The translations under genes were made by a program, and so were the position numbers. DNA of 64,000 bases from Sphaerotilus montanus. GTDB taxonomy: Bacteria; Pseudomonadota; Gammaproteobacteria; Burkholderiales; Burkholderiaceae_C. The stretch lies in NCBI RefSeq assembly GCF_013410775.1, contig NZ_JACCFH010000001.1, positions 3,844,001-3,908,000 on the forward strand, read 5' to 3'. Position 1 is the stretch's first letter. The number at the start of each line of letters is the position of its first letter. Below the pieces are notes generated by a model. That model worked only from the letters and a program-made list of their open reading frames with translations. It had not been told where the DNA came from and ran no database searches. This document shows, one piece after another, positions 29,257 to 37,779 of this stretch.

Positions 29257-29949
29257 CTAGCTCAGCAGCGTGTTGCGGATCAGGCCGACCGCCAGCCCTT
29301 CCAGGCTGAAGTCGGTGCTGTCCGCAGGCACCCGGATGGTCTGGAAATCAGGGTTCTCTGGGATCAGCTCGATGCAGGAAGCCGTGCGCCTGAACCGCTT
29401 GACCGTCACCTCGTCGCCCAGGCGGGCCACGACGATCTGGCCATTCTTGGCATCGCTGGTCTTCTGGACCGCCAGCAGGTCGCCATCCAGGATGCCGGCG
29501 TCTCGCATGCTCATGCCGCGGACCTTGAGCAGGTAGTCCGGCTTGCGAGCGAACAGGTAGGACTCGACGTTGAACGTCCGCTCGATGTGTTCCTGCGCCA
29601 GGATCGGACTGCCTGCCGCGACCCGGCCCACCAGCGGCAGACTCAGCGACAGCGGACCGGCCGGAATGGCATCACGGGCGGTCTCGTCGACGCCGCGCAT
29701 CCGCGACGCGTTGAGGCGGCGCAATGTGTCAGACTTGACGCGGATGCCTCGCGAGGTGCCACTGACCAGATCGATGACGCCCTTGCGTGCCAGGGCCCTG
29801 AGGTGCTCCTCGGCGGAGTTCGGCGAGCGGAATCCCAGTTCGGATGCGATCTCGGCGCGTGTCGGTGGTGCGCCTGTTCGTTCGATTGATCGCAGGATCA
29901 GCTCCAGGATCTGCTGCTGTCGGTCGGTGAGCTTGGGGCTGTCGTCCAC
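29257..29949 (-). CDS. lexA: LexA repressor (SOS response, S24 autoprotease)
   Basis: A 230-residue SOS repressor. The winged-helix domain has the recognition region [20 protein letters not shown]. The self-cleavage site is A112-G113 in GRVAAGSP. The catalytic Ser is S147 in RGMSMRDAG and the Lys is K184 in DEVTVKRF. RecA-stimulated cleavage would derepress SOS genes. A near-consensus SOS box lies 58-73 bp upstream of the start, consistent with autoregulation. Confidence 0.96.
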   Translation of the reverse strand: MDDSPKLTDRQQQILELILRSIERTGAPPTRAEIASELGFRSPNSAEEHLRALARKGVIDLVSGTSRGIRVKSDTLRRLNASRMRGVDETARDAIPAGPLSLSLPLVGRVAAGSPILAQEHIERTFNVESYLFARKPDYLLKVRGMSMRDAGILDGDLLAVQKTSDAKNGQIVVARLGDEVTVKRFRRTASCIELIPENPDFQTIRVPADSTDFSLEGLAVGLIRNTLLS

Positions 29950-30006
29950 GGATTCCTCGCTAGGTGGTGACGTTGGCGGCGCATGGACTGGTCAAACATC
30001 CAGCGC

Positions 30007-30022
30007 CTGTATTTTTATCCAG
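30007..30022. promoter_or_regulatory. Probable LexA operator (SOS box)
   Basis: CTGT-ATTTTTAT-CCAG on the plus strand (CTGG-ATAAAAAT-ACAG on the minus) matches CTGT-N8-ACAG with one mismatch and has the expected AT-rich centre. It lies upstream of lexA and 11 bp before the divergent asparaginase ATG, so it could affect both genes. Confidence 0.65.
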
Positions 30023-30032
30023 CCATTTGCAA

Positions 30033-31013
30033 ATGACAAGCACAGATTCGAATTCGAGCTTCCATGCTCTGCCGCGGCGCATTGTCGTGCTGGGCACTGG
30101 CGGAACCATTGCCGGGCAGGCTGCCAGTGCCGACGACAACGTGGGTTACACCGCCGGTCAGGTCGCGGTGGCACAGCTGCTGGGTGCTGTGCCAGCCCTG
30201 CGCCGCCGCAGCGAGGAAGGCTGGTCGATCGAGTCGGAACAGGTGGCCCAGATCGACAGCAAGGACATGAGCCACGCCGTCTGGCGGCGGCTTGCCGAGC
30301 GGGTGCAGGTTCACCTGGACCGTCCGGAGGTCGATGGCATCGTCGTCACCCACGGCACGGACACGCTGGAGGAGACCGCTTACCTGCTGCAGCGCGTGCT
30401 GGCGCCCGCCAAGCCGGTGGTGCTGACGGCCGCGATGCGCCCGGCCAGCGCGAGCCAGCCCGACGGTCCGCAGAATCTGGCGGATGCCGTCACGGTTGCC
30501 GGTCTGGACGGCGCGCGGGGGGTGGTGGCGGTGCTGGCAGGCAAGGTCTGGCTGGGCGGGGAGGTGCGCAAGGTGCATCCCTACCGGCCGGATGCCTTCG
30601 ATGCCGGCGATGCCGGGCCGCTCGGGCATGTCGAGGAAGGCCGTCTGCGCGTGCTGCGCGACTGGCCGACTGGAACGCCGCTGGGTCTGCAGGTGCTCGC
30701 GGCGGACATCTGGCCGGAAGTGCAGATTGTCGTGAGCCACGCTGGCGCCGACGGCCGGGTGGTGGACCTGCTCATGGAGGCCGGGGTGCAGGGGCTGGTG
30801 GTCGCGGCCACCGGCAATGGCACGGTGCACCAGGAACTGCAGACGGCCCTGCTGCGGGCGCAGTCTGCCGGTGTGGCCGTGGTGCGGGCCTTGCGCGGTG
30901 GCTCCGGCTGCATCGTGCCGACCGGACATGATCTGGTCCCCGATGCCGGCGCGCTCACCGCGGTGCAGGCCCGCGTGGAAATCCTGCTCCGGCTGCTGTC
31001 ACGCCGGGCGTGA
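30033..31013 (+). CDS. L-asparaginase (asparaginase/glutaminase family)
   Basis: A 326-residue amidohydrolase converting L-asparagine to aspartate and ammonia. The catalytic motifs are VVLGTGGTIAGQ (nucleophilic Thr) near the N-terminus and VVTHGTDTLEETAYLL (the Thr-Asp pair). No signal peptide is visible with the ATG at 30033, suggesting a cytosolic enzyme. The in-frame start at 29964 would put the SOS-box region inside the gene and adds non-family residues. Glutaminase side activity cannot be judged. Confidence 0.9.
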   Translation: MTSTDSNSSFHALPRRIVVLGTGGTIAGQAASADDNVGYTAGQVAVAQLLGAVPALRRRSEEGWSIESEQVAQIDSKDMSHAVWRRLAERVQVHLDRPEVDGIVVTHGTDTLEETAYLLQRVLAPAKPVVLTAAMRPASASQPDGPQNLADAVTVAGLDGARGVVAVLAGKVWLGGEVRKVHPYRPDAFDAGDAGPLGHVEEGRLRVLRDWPTGTPLGLQVLAADIWPEVQIVVSHAGADGRVVDLLMEAGVQGLVVAATGNGTVHQELQTALLRAQSAGVAVVRALRGGSGCIVPTGHDLVPDAGALTAVQARVEILLRLLSRRA

Positions 31014-31045
31014 AGCGTGGCGGCGGCCGGGCAGGTACCGACCGA

Positions 31046-31471
31046 TCAGAGCACGTTCAGCGTGACGTCGATGTTGCCGCGGGTGGCGTTCGAGTACGGG
31101 CAGACGATGTGGGCGGCCTGGACGATCGCTTCGGCGGTTGCACGGTCGACGCCCGGGATGCTGACGTTGAGCGTCACCTGGATGCCGAAGCCGGTCGGGA
31201 TCGGGCCGATGCCGACTTCCGAGGCGATCGAGGTGGTCGCGGGCAGGGCGACCTTCTTCTGGCCGGCGACGAACTTCATCGCGCCGATGAAGCACGCGGC
31301 ATAGCCGGCCGCGAACAGCTGCTCGGGGTTGGTGCCGGCGCCATCGTCGCCGCCCAGGCCCTTCGGCACGGACAGCTTGACGCTCAGGCGGTTGTCGTCG
31401 GTGGTGGCGCCGCCGTCACGACCTCCGGTGGCAGTGGCGCGGGCGGTGTAGAGCACTTTGTCGAGGGACAT
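31046..31471 (-). CDS. ohr: Organic hydroperoxide resistance protein Ohr
   Basis: A 141-residue OsmC/Ohr-family thiol peroxidase that reduces organic hydroperoxides with lipoylated partners. The redox cysteines are C60 in [12 protein letters not shown] and the second in [16 protein letters not shown]. The start at 31471 gives the family N-terminus [17 protein letters not shown]. It lies 11 bp after the ohrR stop on the same strand. Confidence 0.94.
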   Translation of the reverse strand: MSLDKVLYTARATATGGRDGGATTDDNRLSVKLSVPKGLGGDDGAGTNPEQLFAAGYAACFIGAMKFVAGQKKVALPATTSIASEVGIGPIPTGFGIQVTLNVSIPGVDRATAEAIVQAAHIVCPYSNATRGNIDVTLNVL

Positions 31472-31482
31472 GGTGGGGTCTT

Positions 31483-32016
31483 TCAGGGTTTCAGGGCGGG
31501 GTGGGGACATTGAGGGGACACGGTGATCTGGCCTTCCGTCTGGGCGAGCGCCTGGCGCAGGCGGTGCAGTTCACCGGTGAGGGCACCGATCTCGTCGAGC
31601 GAGCAACCGGCGGCGGCCGCCAGCTGGGGAGGAATGGCCAGCGCCTGTTCGCGCAGTGCACGGCCCGCCTCGGTGAGGTGGACCTGGACACGCCGCTCGT
31701 CGTCGCGGCTGCGCTGGCGGCGGAGGTGTCCCGCGGCTTCGAGGCGCTTGAGCAGCGGGGTGAGGGTGCCGGAGTCGAGCGACAGGGCTTCGCCCAGCTC
31801 GCCGACGCTGCGGCCGTCGCGCTGCCACAGGGCCAGCATCACCAGGTATTGCGGGTAGGTCAGCCCGAGCGGCTCCAGCAGCGGCCGGTAACGCCTGGTC
31901 ATTGCCAGCGAGGCGGTGTACAGCGCAAAGCACAACTGCCGGTCGAGGGCGAGCCAGTCGCGGCTCGGACGGTCGGGTGCCTCGTGGCGGGTGCTGTCGC
32001 TGGGATGGGTGTTCAT
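31483..32016 (-). CDS. ohrR: MarR-family organic peroxide sensor OhrR
   Basis: A 177-residue MarR-family repressor. The reactive cysteine is C29 in [13 protein letters not shown], the conserved OhrR position whose oxidation releases DNA. The winged helix is in [20 protein letters not shown] and the wing is in [16 protein letters not shown]. It precedes ohr, so it probably represses both itself and ohr. Inverted repeats lie just upstream. Confidence 0.92.
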   Translation of the reverse strand: MNTHPSDSTRHEAPDRPSRDWLALDRQLCFALYTASLAMTRRYRPLLEPLGLTYPQYLVMLALWQRDGRSVGELGEALSLDSGTLTPLLKRLEAAGHLRRQRSRDDERRVQVHLTEAGRALREQALAIPPQLAAAAGCSLDEIGALTGELHRLRQALAQTEGQITVSPQCPHPALKP

Positions 32017-32020
32017 GATG

Positions 32021-32050
32021 TGTGCAGTTTAATTGCACACAATACAATTG
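32021..32050. promoter_or_regulatory. Probable OhrR operator region
   Basis: TGTGCA-N7-TGCACA (32021-32039) and AATTG-N9-CAATT (32031-32049) overlap immediately upstream of ohrR. AATTG/CAATT half-sites resemble known OhrR boxes. The stretch is far more AT-rich than its surroundings. Confidence 0.6.
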
Positions 32051-32094
32051 CTGGAAATGTGGTCTTGTCCGGTTCTGCCCGGATCGACACCCGC

Positions 32095-33027
32095 TCAGCG
32101 GGCGGCTGATTCAGGCCAGGTCGCCAGCACCACGCCGAGCATGGCCAGTGCGAACGCCTGCGCCTGCGCCGTGCTGAACGACTCGCCCAGCAGCAGCACG
32201 CCCACGGCAGCGGCCGACACCGGCAGCATCACCGTGAACACCCCCGCCCGCGCGGCGGGCACGTGGCGCAGGCCGGTCATCCACAGCCACACCGTCACCA
32301 CGCTGGCGGCCAGGGCATAGAACAGCAGCAGCATCCAGGTCGGCTGCGTGACCGCGGTGAAGTCGAACGACAGGGCCTGCCACAGGCCGAACGGCGTGAC
32401 CAGTGCCAGGCCCCACAGGTTCACCAGTGCGCTGATGCGGCGCGGGCCGATGCGGCCAGACAGCCGCTTGCCGATCACGACGTAGCTGGCCTCGCAGACC
32501 ACCGCGCCGACCAGCAGCAGATTGCCCGTCAGTGTGCTGGTGCTGGTGGTGCCTGGCACATCGGCGACGCCGTGCCGACTCCAGGACACCAGCGCAATGC
32601 CCGCCACGGCACAGGCGATGCCGGCAAGAACGCGCCCGGTGAGCCGTTCACCCAGGAACACCCGCGACATCAGCGCGACCACCCCCGGCAGCGCCGCCAT
32701 GATCACGCCGGCGGCGAGCGCCGTGCTCATGGCCACGCCATACAGCATGCAGATCGAGAACAGGAAGTTGCCGAGGAAGCTCTCGAAGAAGAGCAGCACG
32801 CGGTCGTGGCGCGCGAGGGGTGTTTCGCTGGCCGGACGACGCACCCAGCCGGCCATCGCCACCGCGGCGATGCCGAAGCGCAGCCAGGCCAGCAGGAAGA
32901 TCGGAAAGACGGCGACCAGCAGCTTGGACAGCCCGACGTAGCTGCCGACCAGCGCCATGCTGCCTGCCAGACAGATGTAGGACCAGCGCAGCGGCGCGGC
33001 GGGGAAACTCTCGGTAGAAGATGTCAT
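32095..33027 (-). CDS. EamA-family (DMT superfamily) exporter
   Basis: A 310-residue integral membrane protein with about ten helices in two EamA repeats, the first from WSYICLAGSMALVGSYVGLSK and the second from GNLLLVGAVVCEASYVVIGK. Members export metabolites such as amino acids or drugs; the substrate is not predictable here. The start at 33027 was chosen by the first helix; the longer ORF covers the divergent glycosyltransferase. It follows ohrR on the same strand but has 78 bp and an operator between them. Confidence 0.85.
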   Translation of the reverse strand: MTSSTESFPAAPLRWSYICLAGSMALVGSYVGLSKLLVAVFPIFLLAWLRFGIAAVAMAGWVRRPASETPLARHDRVLLFFESFLGNFLFSICMLYGVAMSTALAAGVIMAALPGVVALMSRVFLGERLTGRVLAGIACAVAGIALVSWSRHGVADVPGTTSTSTLTGNLLLVGAVVCEASYVVIGKRLSGRIGPRRISALVNLWGLALVTPFGLWQALSFDFTAVTQPTWMLLLFYALAASVVTVWLWMTGLRHVPAARAGVFTVMLPVSAAAVGVLLLGESFSTAQAQAFALAMLGVVLATWPESAAR

Positions 33028-33065
33028 GTTGATCAAGCACAATCCCGCGCCTTGAATGTATCTAT

Positions 33066-34754
33066 GTGTCTGTTCGTGAAGCAGTGTTGCGCTGCAGCCG
33101 GGATGCCAGTGTGAAAACGAGAAACAGCCGTCCGGATGGTACCTGTGCAGAGGCCGCGCCTGTGGCCGGTGTGGCCGCCGGAGCCGGTCGGCGGTCGGTG
33201 CCGTGGCTGCCCGAAGGGGGGCTGCGGTGGGCGGTCTCGGCGCGTGGGCTGATCCACCCCCCGCTGCTGGCCGCAGGGCTGGTGCTGGTCTGGGTGCTGG
33301 TGGCCTGGTGGACCAACACGGCGCAGTACGGGGACCACTTCGAGCAGCTGTCCTGGGCACAGTCGATGGAGTGGGGCTACCACAAGCACCCGCCGCTGCC
33401 GAGCTGGCTGCTGGCCGCCGCGATCCGCGTGGGGGGGCTGCATGCGTGGTGGCCATCCGTGCTGGCCGGGGGCTGCATTGCCCTGAACCTGGTACTGACC
33501 TGGCGCATTGCGTGCTGGCTGATCGGCGAGGACCGTGCAGGGCTGGCCGTGCTGTTCGCCGGCTTGCAGCAGGGCTTCATGGGCAAGGCGCAGCTGTTCA
33601 ACCACAACTCGGTGCTGGTGGTCTGCGTGTCGGCGGTCGTGTTGCTGGCGCTGCGGGCCACGCAGCTGGAGGCAGCGCGTCCGGCGCGGCAGCAGACCCT
33701 GCGCTGGGCACTGGTCGGTGTGGTGGCCGGGCTGGCGATGCTGTCGAAATACCAGGCCGCGCTGCCGCTGATCGGCGTGGTGGTGGCGATGTGGCGCTCG
33801 GGTGCGCTGGCGCGTCCCGCGAATCGCCAGGGGCTGGCGCTGGCGGTGGTGATCGCGCTGCTGATGCTGGCACCGCACGTGGCCTGGGTGGCCACGCACG
33901 GCTGGAGCACGGTGGCCTACGCGACGCAGTCGGGGGTGTCCCAGTCCGCTGGCGAGCGCCTGGCCGGGGTGGTCAAGTTTCTGGTGATCCAGCTGCGGGT
34001 GCTGTCGCCGGCGCTGCTGATGCTGGCGCTGGTGGCCGGCTGGTCCGGCCGGCGCGGGACGGACAGGGCGGCCCGGATGCCCCAGCCCGTGCGCGGCGAC
34101 GACCGTCCGGCACCGCAGTGGATCTGGCTGTCCAGCCTGCTGGGTGTGCCGGTGGCGGGCGTGCTGGTGGCGGCATTGATGGGGGGGCTGCGCCTGCAGG
34201 ACCACTGGGGCATCCAGACCTTCCAGTTCATGGGCCTCGTGGCGGCTGCGCTCTGGCCCTGGCCGGTGCGGCCGGCGTGGCGTCGCTGCGTGGCGGTGGC
34301 GCTGGTGCTGCACGGCGTGTTCTTGCTGGCCCATTCCGCGCCGCGCTGGACGGACATGGCCCGTTCGACCAGAGCCCGTGTCGACGAGTTCTACCCGGCC
34401 CGCGCCATGGCCGATGCCATGCGCGCGCAGTGGCTGGCCGCCGTGCCCGCGGGTTGCACGCTGCGCTATGTGCGTGGTCCGGGATTCGAGGCCGGCATCA
34501 TCGGGCTCTATGCGCCCGAGCATCCGGCCGTGGTGGACGACAACCTGCTGCACACGCCGTGGCTGCAGCTGGCGGACTTCGCCGAGGCGGGGCATCTCGC
34601 GGTTCGGCTCGGCACGCCGCCGGAGCTGGACGACTGGTCGTCCGGTCCGGTGTTGCGGGGGGAGTTCAGTTTTGATGTCCCGGCGCAGCGGCAAGCACCG
34701 CACCAGACGCTCCACTGGATGATCGTTCCGCCAGCACGTTGCGCAGCGCCGTGA
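33066..34754 (+). CDS. ArnT/PMT-like family 39 glycosyltransferase, inner-membrane
   Basis: A 562-residue multi-spanning protein of the dolichyl/undecaprenyl-phosphate sugar transferase superfamily. The acidic loop after TM1 (QYGDHFEQLSWAQSMEWGY) and the following HKHPPLPSWLLAAA are typical of GT39/ArnT-like enzymes, which use lipid-linked sugars on the outer face of the inner membrane. About ten helices follow with a soluble C-terminus. The likely role is sugar or amino-sugar addition to lipid A, hopanoids or glycan. GTG at 33066 is used; a second GTG at 33111 is also plausible. The 3' end overlaps the opposite-strand deacetylase by 89 bp. Confidence 0.82.
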   Translation: MSVREAVLRCSRDASVKTRNSRPDGTCAEAAPVAGVAAGAGRRSVPWLPEGGLRWAVSARGLIHPPLLAAGLVLVWVLVAWWTNTAQYGDHFEQLSWAQSMEWGYHKHPPLPSWLLAAAIRVGGLHAWWPSVLAGGCIALNLVLTWRIACWLIGEDRAGLAVLFAGLQQGFMGKAQLFNHNSVLVVCVSAVVLLALRATQLEAARPARQQTLRWALVGVVAGLAMLSKYQAALPLIGVVVAMWRSGALARPANRQGLALAVVIALLMLAPHVAWVATHGWSTVAYATQSGVSQSAGERLAGVVKFLVIQLRVLSPALLMLALVAGWSGRRGTDRAARMPQPVRGDDRPAPQWIWLSSLLGVPVAGVLVAALMGGLRLQDHWGIQTFQFMGLVAAALWPWPVRPAWRRCVAVALVLHGVFLLAHSAPRWTDMARSTRARVDEFYPARAMADAMRAQWLAAVPAGCTLRYVRGPGFEAGIIGLYAPEHPAVVDDNLLHTPWLQLADFAEAGHLAVRLGTPPELDDWSSGPVLRGEFSFDVPAQRQAPHQTLHWMIVPPARCAAP

Positions 34755-35574
34755 TCTGCAGCCCGGACCGGGCGAGGTCCTCCGGCAGGGTGTCGGATTG
34801 CCAGACGCGCCATTCGACCTGGCGGGCCGTGCCGATGACATCGCCGGCCGGCGCATGGCTGGCCGGGTGGCACATCAGCAGATCACCGTCCTGCGCCAGG
34901 GCGAACCAGCGTTGCAGCAAGGCCCGGTAACCCGCCGCGTCGGTGTCGAAGCCGTAGACGCCAAGCAGGTGGGCGTTGGACTGCCAGCCACGCCGGGCCG
35001 CGCCGCGTTGCAGTTCCACCGCACCCAGCCACGAGATCACGTCGGCCTTGCGCCGCAGCGGCAGGTCGGCACCGGCGGGGGCCCGGCTGGCGCGCAGCCA
35101 CGGCCGGCGGGCGGTGTCCGGGTAGCGCGCCTCCAGTGCCTCCAGCAGCACGCTGCGGACCTGGGCCAGCTGGTGCACGTGCTGGTGTCCGTCCACATGG
35201 TCCGGCGCCGCGCCCCAGCCGGCCTCGAACCGGTCCAGCTGCTGCTCGATCCGGCGCCGCAGGGCGCGTGCGTCGAACAGGTGCAGCCCGGCACGCAGGA
35301 TCACGCGCGGCAACGGCTCGCCCGCGGTGCCCGGCAGGGCTTCGGTCAGGTTCAGGTGCAGGCCGACATCGACCGGGTGCGTGCGGGCGGCGTCGCGCAG
35401 CGCGGGGGCACTGGCGGGCCAGGTCGGGCCATCGCTCATCACGCTGACGGCGCTGATGCGGCCGGCGCGTGCGAGCTGCGTGCTGGCCTCGTCGATGCCG
35501 GCATGCAGGCCGTAGTCATCGACACAGACCGCCAGGCGCTTGCAGGGTCGGGGGGAGGCTAGGATGTCGGGCAT
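34666..35574 (-). CDS. ChbG/HpnK-family (YdjC-like) carbohydrate deacetylase
   Basis: A 302-residue YdjC-fold deacetylase. Metal-binding segments are VCVDDYGLH near the N-terminus, VDVGLHLNLTE and DHVDGHQHVHQLAQVR, and MCHPASH near the end. Family members remove acetyl groups from chito-oligosaccharides or hopanoid/undecaprenyl-linked GlcNAc (HpnK). Beside ArnT-, GtrA- and GT2-like genes, a lipid-linked sugar substrate is more likely than chitin. Its ATG overlaps that of the divergent GtrA gene by two bases (CATG), and it overlaps the glycosyltransferase gene at the other end. Confidence 0.87.
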   Translation of the reverse strand: MPDILASPRPCKRLAVCVDDYGLHAGIDEASTQLARAGRISAVSVMSDGPTWPASAPALRDAARTHPVDVGLHLNLTEALPGTAGEPLPRVILRAGLHLFDARALRRRIEQQLDRFEAGWGAAPDHVDGHQHVHQLAQVRSVLLEALEARYPDTARRPWLRASRAPAGADLPLRRKADVISWLGAVELQRGAARRGWQSNAHLLGVYGFDTDAAGYRALLQRWFALAQDGDLLMCHPASHAPAGDVIGTARQVEWRVWQSDTLPEDLARSGLQITALRNVLAERSSSGASGAVLAAAPGHQN

Positions 35575-35971
35575 GTCGAAAGATCGTTGGCAAGGCGTGC
35601 GCTTCATCGCCGTGGGGACCACCGCGGCTGCGGTGCATTGGGGCGTCGTGCGCCTGACCGTGGAGTCCATGGAGGTGGCGCCGCTGGTGGCCAACGTGGC
35701 GGGCTGGATGATCGCATTCGTCGTGTCCTTCAGCGGCCACCGGTTCTGGACCTTCGGCGCGACCACCGGGGTCGGCACCGGACAGAGTCTGTGGCGCTTT
35801 GTCCTGGTGTCCGGCACCGGGTTCGCCGTCAACGAGGTCTGCTACGCCGCGCTGCTGCGCGCTGGCGGCCTGCGTTACGACCTGGCGCTCGGCGTGGTGC
35901 TGGTCGGGCTGGCGGTGGCGACCTTCGTGGTCAGCCGGCTGTGGGTGTTTCGGGCGGCGTCGCCGGGGTGA
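35573..35971 (+). CDS. GtrA-like membrane protein
   Basis: A 132-residue GtrA-family protein with four membrane helices, from GVRFIAVGTTAAAVHWGVVR to LVGLAVATFVVSRLWVFRA. The segment FSGHRFWTFG and the ending VSRLWVFRA are family hallmarks. GtrA-like proteins flip or help present undecaprenyl-phosphate sugars. The partner is probably the DPM-like GT2 on the opposite strand, whose stop lies 41 bp inside this gene. The start is constrained by the first helix, forcing overlap with the deacetylase start. Confidence 0.85.
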   Translation: MSKDRWQGVRFIAVGTTAAAVHWGVVRLTVESMEVAPLVANVAGWMIAFVVSFSGHRFWTFGATTGVGTGQSLWRFVLVSGTGFAVNEVCYAALLRAGGLRYDLALGVVLVGLAVATFVVSRLWVFRAASPG

Positions 35972-36944
35972 TGCCACCGCCCTGTGGCAGACCTTCGCCC
36001 AGGTGGCGGTGCACGATGTAGAGCGGGCGCCCCTTGACCTCCTCGTAGATCCGGGCGATGTATTCGCCGAGCACGCCGAGGCTGAGCAGCTGCACGCCGG
36101 AGAACAGCATGGTGCTGACCACGATGGTGGTCCAGCCGGACACCTCGGCACCGAACAGCCAGTAGTCCAGCACCAGATAGCCGCCGTAGCCGAACGCGAG
36201 CAGCGCCAGGTTCACGCCGAGCACGCTGGAGGCCCGCAGCGGCCAGGTCGTGAACGCCGTCATGCCGCTCAGCGACAGGCTGACGAGGCTGTGCAGGTTG
36301 TAGTGGCTCTGGCCGCTGGCGCGTGCCTTGGGCGTGTAGGGCAGCTCTTCCGAGCGGAAGCCGACCCAGGCGTACATGCCCTTCATGAAACGGTTGTGCT
36401 CCGGCAGCGACTTGAGCGCGTCGACCACATGGCGGTCGAGCAGCCGGAAATCGCCTGCGTCTGCGGGAATCGTCACCCGCGGATGCGTGGCGTTGAGCAT
36501 CCGGTAGAACAGCCGCGTGAAGGTGCGCTTGAACCAGGGCTCGTCGCTGCGGTCCCGGCGGCGCGCGTAGACCACGTCGATGCCGTGTTTCCAGCGCTGC
36601 AGCATGGTGGGGACCAGTTCGGGTTCGTGCTGCAGGTCGGCGTCCATCAGCACCACGGCCTGCCCGCGTGCGGCGTCGAGGCCGGCGCTCAGGGCCGCTT
36701 CCTTGCCGAAATTGCGGGACAGCAGCAGCGCGCGCACCCGTGGCTCCCGCACCGACCAGTGCGCCAGTTGCAGCGCGGTGTTGTCCCGGCTGCCGTCGTC
36801 GACCAGCACGATTTCCCAGACCATGCCCAGCGTGTTCAAGGTGGCGACACAGCGCGCCAGCAGCGCGTCCAGGTTGTCGGCCTCGTTGTAGCAGGGGATG
36901 ACGAGGCTGATGCTGCTGCAGAGACGTTCCACCCGGTCAACCAC
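35931..36944 (-). CDS. GtrB/ArnC-like undecaprenyl-phosphate glycosyltransferase (GT2)
   Basis: A 337-residue GT2 enzyme like GtrB/ArnC. The nucleotide-sugar part has SLVIPCYNEADN, VLVDDGSRDNT, the VLMDADLQHEPEL metal-binding region and GDFRLLDR. Two C-terminal helices (LGVNLALLAFGYGGYLVLDY and TTIVVSTMLFSGVQLLSLG) anchor it. It should load undecaprenyl phosphate with a sugar for a GT39-type transferase. The GTG start overlaps the potI stop by 8 bp, so it may be read from the polyamine transport message as well. Confidence 0.9.
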   Translation of the reverse strand: MVDRVERLCSSISLVIPCYNEADNLDALLARCVATLNTLGMVWEIVLVDDGSRDNTALQLAHWSVREPRVRALLLSRNFGKEAALSAGLDAARGQAVVLMDADLQHEPELVPTMLQRWKHGIDVVYARRRDRSDEPWFKRTFTRLFYRMLNATHPRVTIPADAGDFRLLDRHVVDALKSLPEHNRFMKGMYAWVGFRSEELPYTPKARASGQSHYNLHSLVSLSLSGMTAFTTWPLRASSVLGVNLALLAFGYGGYLVLDYWLFGAEVSGWTTIVVSTMLFSGVQLLSLGVLGEYIARIYEEVKGRPLYIVHRHLGEGLPQGGGITPATPPETPTAG

Positions 36945-37779
36945 CCTTCAGCGCAGCCTGCTGTTCCTGCTGCAGGCGCCGCTCGCGCAGCGCGATCATG
37001 TAGCTCGACACCACGACGAACACCGCCACCACCACGATCACGACCGTGGCCAGCGCGTTCACCGTCGGGTCCAGACCCAGCCGGGCGCGCGAGAAGATCA
37101 CCAGCGGCAGCGTGGTCGAGCCGGGTCCCGACAGGAAGGCCGACATCACCACGTCGTCCAGCGACAGCGTGAAGGTCAGCAGCCACGCCGCCAGCATCGA
37201 CTGCGCGATCATCGGCAGCGTGACGAGGAAGAACACCTGCAGCGGACGGGCGCCGAGGTCCTGCGCGGCTTCCTCGAACTGCGGGTTCAGGTCGCGCAGA
37301 CGCGCCGCGATCACGACCGTCGCGTAGGCCATGCCGACCAGCATGTGGCCGATCCAGATCGTCACGATGCCGCGTTCGGGCACGCCGAACAGCCGCTGCA
37401 TCGACACCAGCATCAGCAGCAGCGACAGCCCGACGATCACCTCCGGCATCACCAGCGGCGCATTCACCATGCCGGAAAACAGCGTGCGGCCGGGGAAGCG
37501 CGGGTAGCGCTCCAGCGTGAAGGCGGCCAGCGTGCCGAGGATGACGGCGCCGGTGGCGGTGGCGGTGGCGATCTGCAGCGACAGGAACAGGCCGTTGCGG
37601 ATGGCCTCGTCCTCGACCAGCTTCTCGTACCAGCGCAGCGAGAAGCCGGCCCAGACATTGGGCACGGGCGAGTCGGTGAAGCTGTAGACCACCAGCGCGA
37701 TGATGGGCAGGTAGAGGAAGACGAAGCCGGCGGTCAGCCAGATCCGGCTCGTCCAGCGTCCGGCGGGGGTGATGATCAC
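36937..37779 (-). CDS. potI: Putrescine/spermidine ABC transporter permease PotI
   Basis: A 280-residue BPD-type permease with six helices. The cytoplasmic EAA loop reads EEAAQDLGARPLQVFFLVTLP. The start is GTG at 37779, overlapping the potH stop (GTGA), so it is translationally coupled. It forms the channel with PotH. C-terminal ALRERRLQQEQQAALKGG is charged and cytoplasmic. Confidence 0.93.
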   Translation of the reverse strand: MIITPAGRWTSRIWLTAGFVFLYLPIIALVVYSFTDSPVPNVWAGFSLRWYEKLVEDEAIRNGLFLSLQIATATATGAVILGTLAAFTLERYPRFPGRTLFSGMVNAPLVMPEVIVGLSLLLMLVSMQRLFGVPERGIVTIWIGHMLVGMAYATVVIAARLRDLNPQFEEAAQDLGARPLQVFFLVTLPMIAQSMLAAWLLTFTLSLDDVVMSAFLSGPGSTTLPLVIFSRARLGLDPTVNALATVVIVVVAVFVVVSSYMIALRERRLQQEQQAALKGG

